The notes beneath the pieces are model-generated. The model saw nothing but the letters and a program-made list of their open reading frames with translations. It was not told where the DNA came from and made no database searches. Both the position numbers and the translations under genes were made by a program. From Mycolicibacterium rufum (GTDB taxonomy: Bacteria > Actinomycetota > Actinomycetes > Mycobacteriales > Mycobacteriaceae): a stretch of 64,000 nt of DNA. This document shows, piece after piece, positions 8,291 to 17,950 of the stretch (position 1 is its first letter; the number at the start of each line of letters is the position of its first letter). The stretch is from positions 1,116,001 through 1,180,000 of the forward strand of contig NZ_CP092427.2 of the NCBI RefSeq assembly GCF_022374875.2, given 5' to 3'.

Positions 8291-9157
8291 TCAGACGGTC
8301 GACGCGGACGGGGCCTTCTTCTGAAGCAGCTCGAGCGCCTGCAGGAGGTACGTGCGGAACACGGCGTGATTCTCGCTCATCGGGAAGTGTCCGATGTCCT
8401 TCATCTCGATGAACTCACCACCCTTGATCTGCTTGGCGGTCCGTGCGCTGTCCTCAGGGGTGGTCAGGTAGTCGTAGTCACCGGTCAACATCACCACCGG
8501 GCACTGATCACCGTCGATGTCACCGAGGCGCTCACGCAGATCGTGGTCGACGGAGTAGAAGTACAGATCACCTTTGAACGCCTCGGAGCCCTGGCTGTAG
8601 TAGAACCACGTCTTCCAGCGATCGGACTCAGGAGACTGCGGAGCCATCAGGTCCCACACGCCGCTTGCGCACACCTGGGCGGCGTTGGCATGCGGGTGCT
8701 GCCACCAGTCGAGGTAGAACCCCGGTGAGTAGTCGGCACCTTCGACCGGAATGACGCCGGCGAAGCGATCCGGCCGGCGCAGGGCCAATTGCAGGGCGAT
8801 GTTGCCCCCGAACGACGAACCCATGAAGATCGGGTTCTCCAGTTCCAACGCATCCACCAGCGCGACGATGAAGTTCGCGTAGTGGTCGGCGGAGAGTTGG
8901 TACTCCTCGGTCCACCACTGCGTGTTCTCAGGCGGATCGGACTTGCCATGCCGTGGCAGGTCGTAGGCGATGACGCGGTAGTCCTTCGTGATCTCCTCGT
9001 CTTCCAGGAGCCCCCGCCACTGGTGGTTGTGACAACCGGCGGTGTGCTGGCAGACCAAAGGTTGCCCTTGGCCGTTCTCCAGGTAGAAGACCTTGTAGAG
9101 GAGGCCGTCGACGTCGACGTCGACGTAATGCCCCGTGACGGGGGAAATCTTGCTCAT
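8291..9157 (-). CDS. Alpha/beta hydrolase
   Basis: The 288-residue protein has an alpha/beta-hydrolase fold. The nucleophile elbow is GSSFGG near residue 116, the acid is probably Asp in TGDYDYLTTPED, and the base is His in DIGHFPMSE. The oxyanion-hole region reads CQHTAGCHNHQW, where many family members have HG; this may tune specificity. GAAGGACG lies just before ATG 9157. It follows the 135-residue gene by 46 bp on the same strand, so the two probably form one operon, possibly under the LysR regulator beyond the IS. The substrate is unknown; ester or ring-cleavage product hydrolysis is plausible. Confidence 0.85.
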   Translation of the reverse strand: MSKISPVTGHYVDVDVDGLLYKVFYLENGQGQPLVCQHTAGCHNHQWRGLLEDEEITKDYRVIAYDLPRHGKSDPPENTQWWTEEYQLSADHYANFIVALVDALELENPIFMGSSFGGNIALQLALRRPDRFAGVIPVEGADYSPGFYLDWWQHPHANAAQVCASGVWDLMAPQSPESDRWKTWFYYSQGSEAFKGDLYFYSVDHDLRERLGDIDGDQCPVVMLTGDYDYLTTPEDSARTAKQIKGGEFIEMKDIGHFPMSENHAVFRTYLLQALELLQKKAPSASTV

Positions 9158-9203
9158 GGGTTCGTCCTTCGATTCGAGTTGAAGATGGTGACGGATGGCG
9201 GGT

Positions 9204-9611
9204 TCAGACGGGGACGCCGACGGCGCGGAGGAGCTCGAACTGGCGGGTGAAGCACCGCAGGTTCTGCATCAACACCAGGATCTCGCCCTCGAGTTTCAAG
9301 TCGCGTTGGAAGCTCGCCGACCAGATGCCGTGATACATCGGCGCGGGTACGGGGACGCCGAAGTTTCGCCAGGTGTCTGCGCTGGCGCGCAGCGCGAACT
9401 CATAGGGCACGTCCAGAGGGCCTGGATCGATGGCGACATTGACGATCTTGCCGCGGCTGACCTCGACGACGAACGTCCGATCGGCCATGTCGAGCAGATA
9501 CGAACACGTGAAGTACTTCCCGTGCGCTTGGATTTCTGGGTCTTCATTGCTGGCGCGGGTGAATGCGTCGGCCCAGTCGGCGGGGGTCGTCGCCGACGTT
9601 GTGACGGTCAT
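9204..9611 (-). CDS. Small protein of the hydrolase operon, SCP2-like
   Basis: This 135-residue soluble protein has the layout of an SCP2-like ligand-binding fold: a central KYFTCSYLLDMADRTFVVEV strand region, an ALRAS segment and a C-terminal GDLKLEG-like stretch (FQRDLKLEGEILVLM). The family assignment is tentative. It is the first gene of the minus-strand unit with the alpha/beta hydrolase. Its 5' region is truncated 40 bp upstream by IS256 copy 2, so its native promoter has been displaced or replaced. Confidence 0.6.
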   Translation of the reverse strand: MTVTTSATTPADWADAFTRASNEDPEIQAHGKYFTCSYLLDMADRTFVVEVSRGKIVNVAIDPGPLDVPYEFALRASADTWRNFGVPVPAPMYHGIWSASFQRDLKLEGEILVLMQNLRCFTRQFELLRAVGVPV

Positions 9612-9643
9612 GATGGGTCCTTTGCGGGAGATCGGCGGAGGCA

Positions 9644-9651
9644 GAATTCAT
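9644..9651. repeat. 8-bp target-site duplication (GAATTCAT), left
   Basis: GAATTCAT directly precedes IS256 copy 2 and is repeated at 11088-11095 on the other side, marking an independent insertion. Confidence 0.9.
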
Positions 9652-11087
9652 GAGCGTGTCAGATGGTTTGTGTAGCTGTGGCTGCTGATGGATGGAGCAG
9701 TATCGATGGATGTGACCACTGACGAGCCGATGTCGGGGGCTGATGCCGTAGAGGCGTTGAAGTCCGCAGGTGTTCTCGATGACGTGCTGGCCAAGATCGA
9801 TGCGGGCCAGCTGCAGTTGACCGGTCAGGGTGGGTTTCTGCCCGAGATGGTCAAAGCGGTGCTCGAGCGCGGGTTGGCTGCTGAGCTGACCGATCACCTC
9901 GGATACGACAAGGGTGATCCCGTTGGGCGTGAGCTGCCCAATGCTCGCAACGGGTTCACGCCCAAGACGGTCGCCAGCGAGGTCGGCGACGTGGGGTTGG
10001 CGATCCCGCGCGACCGGGACGGCAGCTTCACCCCGACCCTGGTCCCGAAGGGCTCGCGGCGCCTGGGCGGTCTGGACGACATGATCATTTCGCTCTACGC
10101 CGGCGGGATGACGATCCGCGATATCCAGCATCATCTGGCCACCACGATCGGCACCGAGCTGTCCCACGACACGATCTCGCGGATCACCGACGCGGTGCTC
10201 GAGGAGGTCACCCAGTGGCAGAAACGCCCCCTTGAGGAGCTGTATCCGATCGTTTACCTCGACGCTCTGGTCATCAAGATCCGCGACGGTCACCAGGTGA
10301 AGAACCGAGCCGCCCACATCGCCGTCGGTGTCGATCTCGACGGGATCCGGCACGTGCTGGGGATCTGGGTGACCGCCCATGAGGGCGCGAAGTTCTGGGC
10401 CGGGGTATGCGCCGAGCTGGCCAACCGTGGCGTCAAGGACATCCTGATCGTATGCACCGACGGGCTGACCGGTTTCGCCGAAGCCGTCGAGGCGACCTGG
10501 CCGCAGACCACGGTGCAGACCTGCGTGGTGCATCTGATCCGCAACTCGATGCGGTTCGTCTCCTATGGTCAGCGCAAGGCGATCGCCGCGGCATTGAAAA
10601 CCGTCTACACCGCCCCGACCGTCGACGCCGCGACCGAGGCGTTCGAAGAGTTCGCCAATTCCACTCTAGGACAGTCGAACCCGACGACAGTGATCGCGTG
10701 GCGTAACGCGTGGGAGCGGTTCATCCCGTTCCTGGCGTTCCCGCCGGAGCTGCGGCGGATCATCTACACCACCAACGCGATCGAATCGCTGAACTATCAA
10801 CTGCGCAAGATCATCAAAAACCGCGGACACTTCCCTAACGACGCCGCCGCGGTCAAACTGCTGTGGCTGGCGATCTGCAACATCGAAGACAAACGCGCCC
10901 GAGAACGCCAGAGATACATCGACGACCCCCTCGCCACCGGAGACCGCTCCCGCCACACCCGCCTCGTCGAAGGAGCCCGCACCAACGGCTGGAAACAAGC
11001 ACTCGGATCCCTCGTCCTGAACTACCCCGAACGCATCAACCCCTACCTGTAGACCACCGCCACATACACAGAAATCTTGACAAGTCC
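9652..11087 (+). mobile_element. IS256-family element, copy 2, intact
   Basis: This complete 1,436-bp element has imperfect terminal inverted repeats (GAGCGTGTCAGATGG at 9652; the complement of GGACTTGTCAAGATT at 11087). It carries one transposase gene with no visible defect. It is inverted relative to copy 1, 3.2 kb away. Target duplications GAATTCAT flank it. It lies in the divergent promoter region between the 135-residue/hydrolase operon and the LysR gene; without it the two starts would be about 190 bp apart. Confidence 0.95.
9688..11052 (+). CDS. IS256-family (Mutator-like) DDE transposase
   Basis: The 454-residue enzyme catalyses cut-and-paste or copy-out transposition of its element. 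The Mutator-type core is clear: an N-terminal helical DNA-binding region with GLAAELTDHLGY, first catalytic Asp in YLDALVIKI, second Asp in VCTDGLTGF, a CVVHLIRN motif, and the catalytic Glu in TTNAIESLNYQLRK. Length and motifs match active family members. It may also supply transposase in trans to the ends of copy 1, which are intact. The downstream inverted repeat begins within about 10 bp of the stop. Confidence 0.95.
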   Translation: MDGAVSMDVTTDEPMSGADAVEALKSAGVLDDVLAKIDAGQLQLTGQGGFLPEMVKAVLERGLAAELTDHLGYDKGDPVGRELPNARNGFTPKTVASEVGDVGLAIPRDRDGSFTPTLVPKGSRRLGGLDDMIISLYAGGMTIRDIQHHLATTIGTELSHDTISRITDAVLEEVTQWQKRPLEELYPIVYLDALVIKIRDGHQVKNRAAHIAVGVDLDGIRHVLGIWVTAHEGAKFWAGVCAELANRGVKDILIVCTDGLTGFAEAVEATWPQTTVQTCVVHLIRNSMRFVSYGQRKAIAAALKTVYTAPTVDAATEAFEEFANSTLGQSNPTTVIAWRNAWERFIPFLAFPPELRRIIYTTNAIESLNYQLRKIIKNRGHFPNDAAAVKLLWLAICNIEDKRARERQRYIDDPLATGDRSRHTRLVEGARTNGWKQALGSLVLNYPERINPYL

Positions 11088-11095
11088 GAATTCAT
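11088..11095. repeat. 8-bp target-site duplication (GAATTCAT), right
   Basis: Exact second copy of GAATTCAT outside the right end of IS256 copy 2. Confidence 0.9.
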
Positions 11096-11174
11096 GCATA
11101 CATGCAGGCTGTGTTCGGGCGAACCGTCCTGCATGACCGCAATCACACTCGCCGTCGCCCTGTGGTGTCCAATA

Positions 11175-11197
11175 CCTATCGACAACCGACCGATAGG
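11175..11197. promoter_or_regulatory. Candidate LysR operator dyad
   Basis: CCTATCG and its complement CGATAGG are separated by 9 nt, 46 bp before the LysR start. Dyads of this size in divergent regions are typical LysR binding sites. IS256 copy 2 now separates it from the opposite promoter by about 1.4 kb. Confidence 0.5.
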
Positions 11198-11230
11198 CAA
11201 CAACTAATGGTGGTCTGCGTCGACCTGAAC

Positions 11231-11236
11231 TACCGT
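11231..11236 (+). promoter_or_regulatory. -10 element TACCGT of a leaderless LysR start
   Basis: TACCGT lies exactly 6 nt before GTG 11243 and no ribosome binding site is seen, which suggests a leaderless mRNA. Confidence 0.4.
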
Positions 11237-11242
11237 TGAGCC

Positions 11243-12235
11243 GTGCTCCCCTCGCTGGACCTGCGACTTCTGGCGTACTTCGTCGCCGTCGCCGAGGAAT
11301 TGCACTTCGGTCACGCCGCTGCGCGCCTGCATATCGCGCAGCCGTCGCTGAGCGTTCAGATCCGCAAGCTCGAGCACTCGCTGAACACTCCCCTGTTCGT
11401 TCGGACCAGTCGTCACGTGGAGCTCACGCCCGCCGGCGAACTGCTCCTCGACGGCAGCAAACGGTTACTCACCGAGGCCGAACGACTGGCCTGGCAGATA
11501 CAGGACGCCGGTCGCGGCGGATCGGATCGCCGACTGGTCGTCGGATTCCAAGCCAACGCCGCCGCCGAGTTGACGCCGAGAATCCTCAACGCCTTCCACG
11601 ACCTGCACCCCCGCGTGGACGTCGAATTGCGCTCGCACGATTTCAGCGATCCCTACGTAGGACTGGCCGACGGTTCCGTCGACATCGCGTTCCTCCGCCC
11701 GCCGGTTCTCGTTCAGGACTGGCTCGGCATCGACACGCTCTTCGTGGAACCACGCGTCCTCGTGGTCTCGGCGACGTCCCCGCTGGCGAGCCTCGATGAG
11801 GTCAGCGTCGAACAACTACTCGATCAGCCGTTCGTCGCCCGCAAGTCGCCCGAGACGTGGCAGACGTTCTGGCTCGCCGCCGATCACCGTCAGGGCACGC
11901 CCGTTCACGTCGGCGCCGAGGTGTCGACCGTCGACGAATGCTTCGAAGCGATCCTCTCGGAGCGCGGCATGGCGTTCTCACAGGCATCGACCCAGCGCTT
12001 CTACGATCGGCCGGGGCTGGCGTTCGTCCCTGTCATCGACATTCCACCGACGATGCTGTCGATCGCGTGGCGCACCGACGTGGACTCCCCGGTGGTCAAA
12101 GACTTCGTGGAAACGGCCAAAGCCGTTGCGTCACTGAGTTCGATCCCCGACGCATGGATTCCGCGAAGATTCGCCGCGGGAGAGGCTTCGCCTGATGCGT
12201 GGGAGCCGGCCGCGCCGCTGCGGCGCGTTCGATAG
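11243..12235 (+). CDS. LysR-type transcriptional regulator
   Basis: The 330-residue protein has an N-terminal winged HTH (FVAVAEELHFGHAAARLHIAQ, then PSLSVQIRKLE) at residues 8-60 and a periplasmic-binding-protein-like effector domain from about residue 90. Length is typical, with a somewhat long, poorly conserved tail. GTG 11243 fits the usual LysR N-terminus (LDLRLLAYF). It is divergent from the hydrolase operon, the classical LysR arrangement, but IS256 copy 2 has been inserted between them. Regulation of that operon may therefore be lost. It is convergent with tRNA-Ala. Confidence 0.92.
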   Translation: MLPSLDLRLLAYFVAVAEELHFGHAAARLHIAQPSLSVQIRKLEHSLNTPLFVRTSRHVELTPAGELLLDGSKRLLTEAERLAWQIQDAGRGGSDRRLVVGFQANAAAELTPRILNAFHDLHPRVDVELRSHDFSDPYVGLADGSVDIAFLRPPVLVQDWLGIDTLFVEPRVLVVSATSPLASLDEVSVEQLLDQPFVARKSPETWQTFWLAADHRQGTPVHVGAEVSTVDECFEAILSERGMAFSQASTQRFYDRPGLAFVPVIDIPPTMLSIAWRTDVDSPVVKDFVETAKAVASLSSIPDAWIPRRFAAGEASPDAWEPAAPLRRVR

Positions 12236-12315
12236 CAACGGGATCGCGAAGGGCGAACTGAGACTTACGCGTCGCGGGTGCGTTGTTCGCGTGCGGCGCG
12301 AGGTCGCCCAATGGG

Positions 12316-12388
12316 TGGAGCTAAGGGGATTCGAACCCCTGACCCCCACACTGCCAGTGTGGTGCGCTACCAACTGCGCCATAGCCCC
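12316..12388 (-). tRNA. tRNA-Ala (anticodon GGC)
   Basis: The minus strand folds as a cloverleaf: acceptor GGGGCTA with TAGCTCC, D-arm GCGCAGTTGGTAGCGC, anticodon loop CTGGCAG (GGC), and T-arm GGGGTTCGAATCCCC. The G3-U70 pair in the acceptor stem is the alanine identity element. The genome continues with CC and then C, so the 3' CCA is completed after transcription. Confidence 0.97.
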
Positions 12389-12444
12389 GGATTGTCGTGC
12401 TCATCGAAGCTACACCACGACGGGTTACCGTTCAAAATCGCAGG

Positions 12445-13709
12445 TCACGGGCATTCGCCACCGGCCTCCGGGCCGAGCGGGCGGGCCTCCGTGCGCTCCC
12501 GGGCCACCCGCGGGCGGGTCTCCGGCGCGAACACCCACCCGATGCAGGCCACGCCCAGGATGACGCCGCTGACCAGGAACGCCCACCCGTATGACGTGTA
12601 CTGCGCGATGAGCCCCACCAGCAGCGACCCGCCGATCGAACCGAAGTCCGCCATCATCTGGAACGTCGCGATCGCCGTCCCGCCGCGCGACTTGTTGCCC
12701 ACCACGTCGGCGACCGCGGCCTGCTGCGGCGACACGAACACCCCCGTGGCCGCACCCGCGACGTACGCCGCCGCCAGGAACACCGGCAGCGACGTCGTGA
12801 ACCCGACCAGCGCCGTGGACAGCGCCGCCATGCTCAACCCGGCGATCAACAGCTTGCGCCGACCGAGCCGGTCCGACAGATAGCCGCTCGGGATGACCAC
12901 CGAGATGTTGCCCACCGCGAACGCCGTCAACGCGACCCCGGCTGCGCCGGGTCCCCTGCCGAGCACCTCGACGACGAACAGCGGCACCAGCGCGATCCGC
13001 AGACCGTAGGACGCCCAGCCCGTCGCGAAGTTCGAGAACAACGCGGCCCGGTACGCCCGGTGCCGGAACACGGCGCGGAACGGCACCGGCGCGCTGCCGT
13101 CGTCGTCGGAGCGTCCGACCACCGTGGAATGCCGGAGGCTGACGAACACGACCGTCGCCGCGACCAACAGCGCGACGCCGTAGATGACGAACGGCGCTGC
13201 CAACCCCAGGCCCACCGTGAGGGTGCCCAGAATGGGTCCGCCGACCGAGCCGATCATGAAGCCCGACGAGAACAGCCCGGAGACCCGGCCGCGCGCGTCC
13301 GGCGGGGAGATGCGGATCAGCAACCCCAGCGACGACACCGTGAACATCGCCGATCCCACCCCACCGAGGGACCGGAAAAGCAGCAGCTGCCAATAAGTTT
13401 GAGCGAAGGCGCAGGCGGCGGTGGAGACCGCGACGATCAGCAGTCCGCTGATGTACACCCGCCGCTCCCCCAGCCGCTGCACCAGCAGGCCGGCGGGCGG
13501 CGCACCGACCAGACGCATCACCGCGAATGCGGTGATGACGAACGTCGCCGCGCTGATGCTGACCCCGAAGTGCCGTGCGTACTGCGGCAGCACCGGGGCC
13601 ACCACGCCGTAGCCCAGCGCCACCACCACGTTGGCGGCGACGAGCACCCAGACCTCGCGGGGCAGACCCGGCCTGGTCGTTTCCCGACAGTCGCCGTCGG
13701 CGACCGAAC

Positions 13710-13713
<4 letters not shown>
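12445..13713 (-). CDS. MFS transporter
   Basis: This 422-residue membrane protein has twelve predicted hydrophobic segments and the MFS loop 2-3 motif in [16 protein letters not shown], repeated in weaker form in the second half as [16 protein letters not shown]. It is likely a proton-coupled exporter; the substrate is not evident. GTG 13713 overlaps the TGA of phosphoglucomutase (GTGA), so the two are translationally coupled. The link to sugar-phosphate metabolism is positional only. Confidence 0.9.
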
Positions 13714-15344
<1,631 letters not shown>

Positions 15345-15404
15345 GACTGCGATTCTGCCCCCTGGGCCGCCCCCACAGAACACTGGATCGGTGAGCGGTC
15401 GGCA

Positions 15405-15410
15405 TACTCT
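15405..15410 (+). promoter_or_regulatory. -10 element TACTCT of a leaderless crcB start
   Basis: TACTCT ends 5 nt before ATG 15416. No fluoride-riboswitch consensus is visible in the 71-bp gap to pgm. Confidence 0.35.
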
Positions 15411-15415
15411 CGGCC

Positions 15416-15811
15416 ATGGCCCTCGACCGGCGCGAACTGGCCGCCGTCTTCGCCGGCGGCGCGGTGGGCACCTTGGCGCGCGCCGGCCTGGAGGAGCTGG
15501 CCACGTCGGACCCCGCCCACTGGCCGTGGTCCACGTTCACGGTCAACATCGTCGGCGCGTTCCTGCTGGGCCTGTTCGTCACGCGACTGCTGGAACGGCT
15601 CCCGGTGTCGAGCTACCGGCGGCCGCTGCTGGGCACCGGGTTCTGCGGTGGCTTGACGACGTTCTCCACGATGCAGGTCGAGACCGTGAAGATGCTCGAG
15701 CACGGGCACTACGGCCTCGCGGCCGCCTACACCGCGGCGAGTCTGGCCGCGGGGCTGGCCGCGGTGTACCTGGCCACAGCGCTGGTGCGCCGGGTGCGGA
15801 CCCGCCGATGA
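15416..15811 (+). CDS. crcB: Fluoride exporter FluC/CrcB, first subunit
   Basis: The 131-residue protein has four membrane segments and the FluC signatures: [13 protein letters not shown] near the start, [15 protein letters not shown], and [15 protein letters not shown]. FluC channels are dual-topology dimers that export fluoride. In many actinobacteria two adjacent genes encode the two orientations, which fits the ATGA overlap with the next gene. No riboswitch is seen; expression is probably from a leaderless promoter. Confidence 0.93.
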   Translation: MALDRRELAAVFAGGAVGTLARAGLEELATSDPAHWPWSTFTVNIVGAFLLGLFVTRLLERLPVSSYRRPLLGTGFCGGLTTFSTMQVETVKMLEHGHYGLAAAYTAASLAAGLAAVYLATALVRRVRTRR

Positions 15812-16176
15812 CGACCGCGGCGGTGTGGCTGGGCGTGATGGTGATCGGCGGGCTGGGCGCCGTGGCCCGGCTGACCGTCGACAAGGCGGTGTCCCGGCGG
15901 GTGTCGCGGCCAGTCCCCCTCGGCACCCTGGTGGTCAACATCAGCGGCGCGTTCCTGCTGGGATTCCTCGCCGGGCTGGCGCTGAGCCCCCACCTGGCGC
16001 TGCTGGCCGGCACCGCGTTCGTCGGGTCGTACACCACGTTCTCCACCTGGATGTTGGAGACCCAACGGCTCGCCGAGGAACGGCAACTGGTCTCGGCGGC
16101 GGCCAACATCGTGGTCAGCGTCGCGCTGGGCCTGCTCGCGGCATGGCTCGGTCAACACCTGGGGGCCGCCCTGTGA
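15808..16176 (+). CDS. crcB: Fluoride exporter FluC/CrcB, second subunit
   Basis: The 122-residue protein is the partner FluC subunit: [31 protein letters not shown] and [19 protein letters not shown] 15808 overlaps the stop of the first subunit (ATGA). It is about as long as its partner and probably inserts in the opposite orientation, to judge by the positive charges near its N-terminus (VSRRVSR). The heterodimer is inferred. Confidence 0.93.
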   Translation: MTTAAVWLGVMVIGGLGAVARLTVDKAVSRRVSRPVPLGTLVVNISGAFLLGFLAGLALSPHLALLAGTAFVGSYTTFSTWMLETQRLAEERQLVSAAANIVVSVALGLLAAWLGQHLGAAL

Positions 16177-17198
16177 CCGAAATCCTCTCTCTCACCGCAT
16201 ATTTTGCCGAACGCCAACGCAGCGGCGACCGCTTCCTCGCCGACGCGATGCTGGACCTGTTCGAACGCGAGCACGTCGCGGCCGGCATGATGCTGCGCGG
16301 CATCGCCGGTTTCGGCACCACCCACGTCGTGCGCACCGATCGTTCGCTGACGCTGTCGGAGGATCCGCCGGTGACGGTCACCGCGGTCGATCTGCCCGAG
16401 CGGATCCGGGCGCTGGCCGACACGGTGGTCGACCTGACCGGGCGCGGCCTCATCACGATCGAACGCGCCTGGCTCCTTCCCGGTTCCGCGCCAACGGATC
16501 TGGACGGCTCGGTGCGGCTGTCGCTGTACCTGGGACGCAAGCAACCCGTCGCCGGTATGCCCGGCTATGTGGCGGTATGCGACGTCCTGCATCGGCACGG
16601 ATTCGTCGCTGCAGACGTGTTTCTCGGCGTGGACGGGACGGTCGCCGGCGAACGCCGCCGCGCGCGTTTCTTCAGCCACAACACCGAGGTGCCGGTCCTG
16701 ATCACCGGCATCGGCACGCGGGGTCAGGCGCTGGACGCGGTCGACGAACTCACCGGGATGCTCGATTCCCCTCTGTTCAGTCTGCGGCCCGTGGTGGTGT
16801 GCAAGATCGACGGCCGGACGCTGGCGAGCCCGCCGGACGCGTGGCCGGTGCAGAAGCTGACCGTGCACACCTCCGAGGACACCCGCCATCACGGGCGCCC
16901 GGTGCACCGGGCGCTGATCGCGCAGCTGCGGGAGACCGACCACGCCGGCGGCGCGACGGCGCTGAGAGGCCTGTGGGGCTTCCGCGGTACCCAGCGACCG
17001 CACGGCGATCGGTTCCTGCAACTGGGGCGGAGGGTGCCGGTCACCACGGTTCTGGTCGACACCGCGGCGACGATGGCGGCCGACTACCGCATCGTCGACG
17101 CCGTCACCGCCGAACACGGCGTGGTCACCTGCGAGCCGGTTCCCGCGCTGATCGCGGTCAACGGCGACCGGCGCCGCGGCAGCCTGACGCTCGACTAA
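16173..17198 (+). CDS. DUF190 (PII-like) tandem-domain protein
   Basis: The 341-residue soluble protein has two or more DUF190-type units: LTAYFAERQRSGDRFLADA, then EREHVAAGMMLRGIAGFG, and again later DTRHHGRPVHRALIAQL and ALRGLWGFRG. DUF190 has a GlnB/PII-like fold, suggesting sensing of a small ligand. GTG 16173 overlaps the TGA of the second crcB (GTGA), so all three genes are coupled. This suggests that the protein modulates, or responds to the same signal as, the FluC channel; that role is inferred. Confidence 0.88.
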   Translation: MTEILSLTAYFAERQRSGDRFLADAMLDLFEREHVAAGMMLRGIAGFGTTHVVRTDRSLTLSEDPPVTVTAVDLPERIRALADTVVDLTGRGLITIERAWLLPGSAPTDLDGSVRLSLYLGRKQPVAGMPGYVAVCDVLHRHGFVAADVFLGVDGTVAGERRRARFFSHNTEVPVLITGIGTRGQALDAVDELTGMLDSPLFSLRPVVVCKIDGRTLASPPDAWPVQKLTVHTSEDTRHHGRPVHRALIAQLRETDHAGGATALRGLWGFRGTQRPHGDRFLQLGRRVPVTTVLVDTAATMAADYRIVDAVTAEHGVVTCEPVPALIAVNGDRRRGSLTLD

Positions 17199-17620
17199 CC
17201 GGCGAACAGCAGTACTCCGGTGACCACCAGGGCGACCACCTTCGCCACCTCGAGGCCGACGTAGACCAGGTGCGCATGCGAGCGCGGTCCGTCGGCACCG
17301 GCCAACACCTGATCCGACCTGCGGGTCAGGGCGGGGCGGACGAGGAGCACCTGCACGGCGAGCGTCACCACCGCGACGCCTGCGGCCACCGCCACGCCTG
17401 CACCGGCGCGCCCGACCAGCAGACCGGCGATCACCACCACCGCGAGCACCGCCTCGCAGGCGTTCAGCGCCCGGAACACCAGGCGGCCGATGCCCAGTCC
17501 GAGCGGCAGCGTCACTCCCGGGGCACGGAACTTCAGCGGCGCCTCGAGGAACGAAATGGCCAGCACCATGCCCAGCCACACGAACGTCGCCGCGGCCGCG
17601 ACGGCAGAACCAGCGTGCAC
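17195..17620 (-). CDS. Four-helix membrane protein, unknown function
   Basis: The 141-residue protein has about four hydrophobic segments and the conserved stretch MVLAISFLEAPLKFRAPG, which suggests a DUF4149/TMEM205-like family. It is convergent with DUF190 and overlaps it by 4 bp. A ribosome binding site is not obvious. It has no recognisable catalytic motif. Confidence 0.75.
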   Translation of the reverse strand: MHAGSAVAAAATFVWLGMVLAISFLEAPLKFRAPGVTLPLGLGIGRLVFRALNACEAVLAVVVIAGLLVGRAGAGVAVAAGVAVVTLAVQVLLVRPALTRRSDQVLAGADGPRSHAHLVYVGLEVAKVVALVVTGVLLFAG

Positions 17621-17650
17621 ATGCGGAGCTTACGGTGGCAGGGTGAGGTG

Positions 17651-17839
17651 ATGGACCGCGTCGCCGAACTGCAGCGCTGGGAGGACGCCGGCGCGCTCTG
17701 GCGGGTGATCGCCCGCTCAGCCGACTCCGTGACCGTCGCCCTGATGCGCTGTGACGGCGGAGAGGAGGCGGCCCGCTTCACCAGTGGCGACGCGCGCCTG
17801 CTGGCGTTCCTCGGTGATCGGGAGTCCAGCGAGGACTGA
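17651..17839 (+). CDS. Small conserved hypothetical protein
   Basis: The 62-residue protein is acidic and soluble (ELQRWEDAGALWRVI, then VALMRCDGGEEAARF). I recognise the type as a small protein conserved in mycobacteria, without a known role. The start ATG follows GGGTGAGGTG. A TACGGT hexamer at 17632-17637 could be its -10, giving a very short leader. It is divergent from the membrane protein gene at 17620, 30 bp away. Confidence 0.75.
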   Translation: MDRVAELQRWEDAGALWRVIARSADSVTVALMRCDGGEEAARFTSGDARLLAFLGDRESSED

Positions 17840-17950
17840 CGGTTCCCCGCAAACGGCGTCCCACCGGTGAGGACCGGCGTTACGGTGTCCGCGGGCGCGG
17901 CGCGCCGATTCCGTCGGCTCCGCGTCCGCGACGCTCGGAAAGGATGCCGC

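Noticed and set aside
3486..11087. Composite transposon formed by the two IS256 copies
   Set aside because: Each copy has its own 8-bp duplication of different sequence, so they inserted independently.
12316..12388. Integration site at tRNA-Ala
   Set aside because: No integrase gene and no repeat of the tRNA 3' end are visible in the window.
15345..15415. Fluoride riboswitch before crcB
   Set aside because: The gap is short and I could not find the conserved crcB-motif segments; a leaderless -10 fits better.
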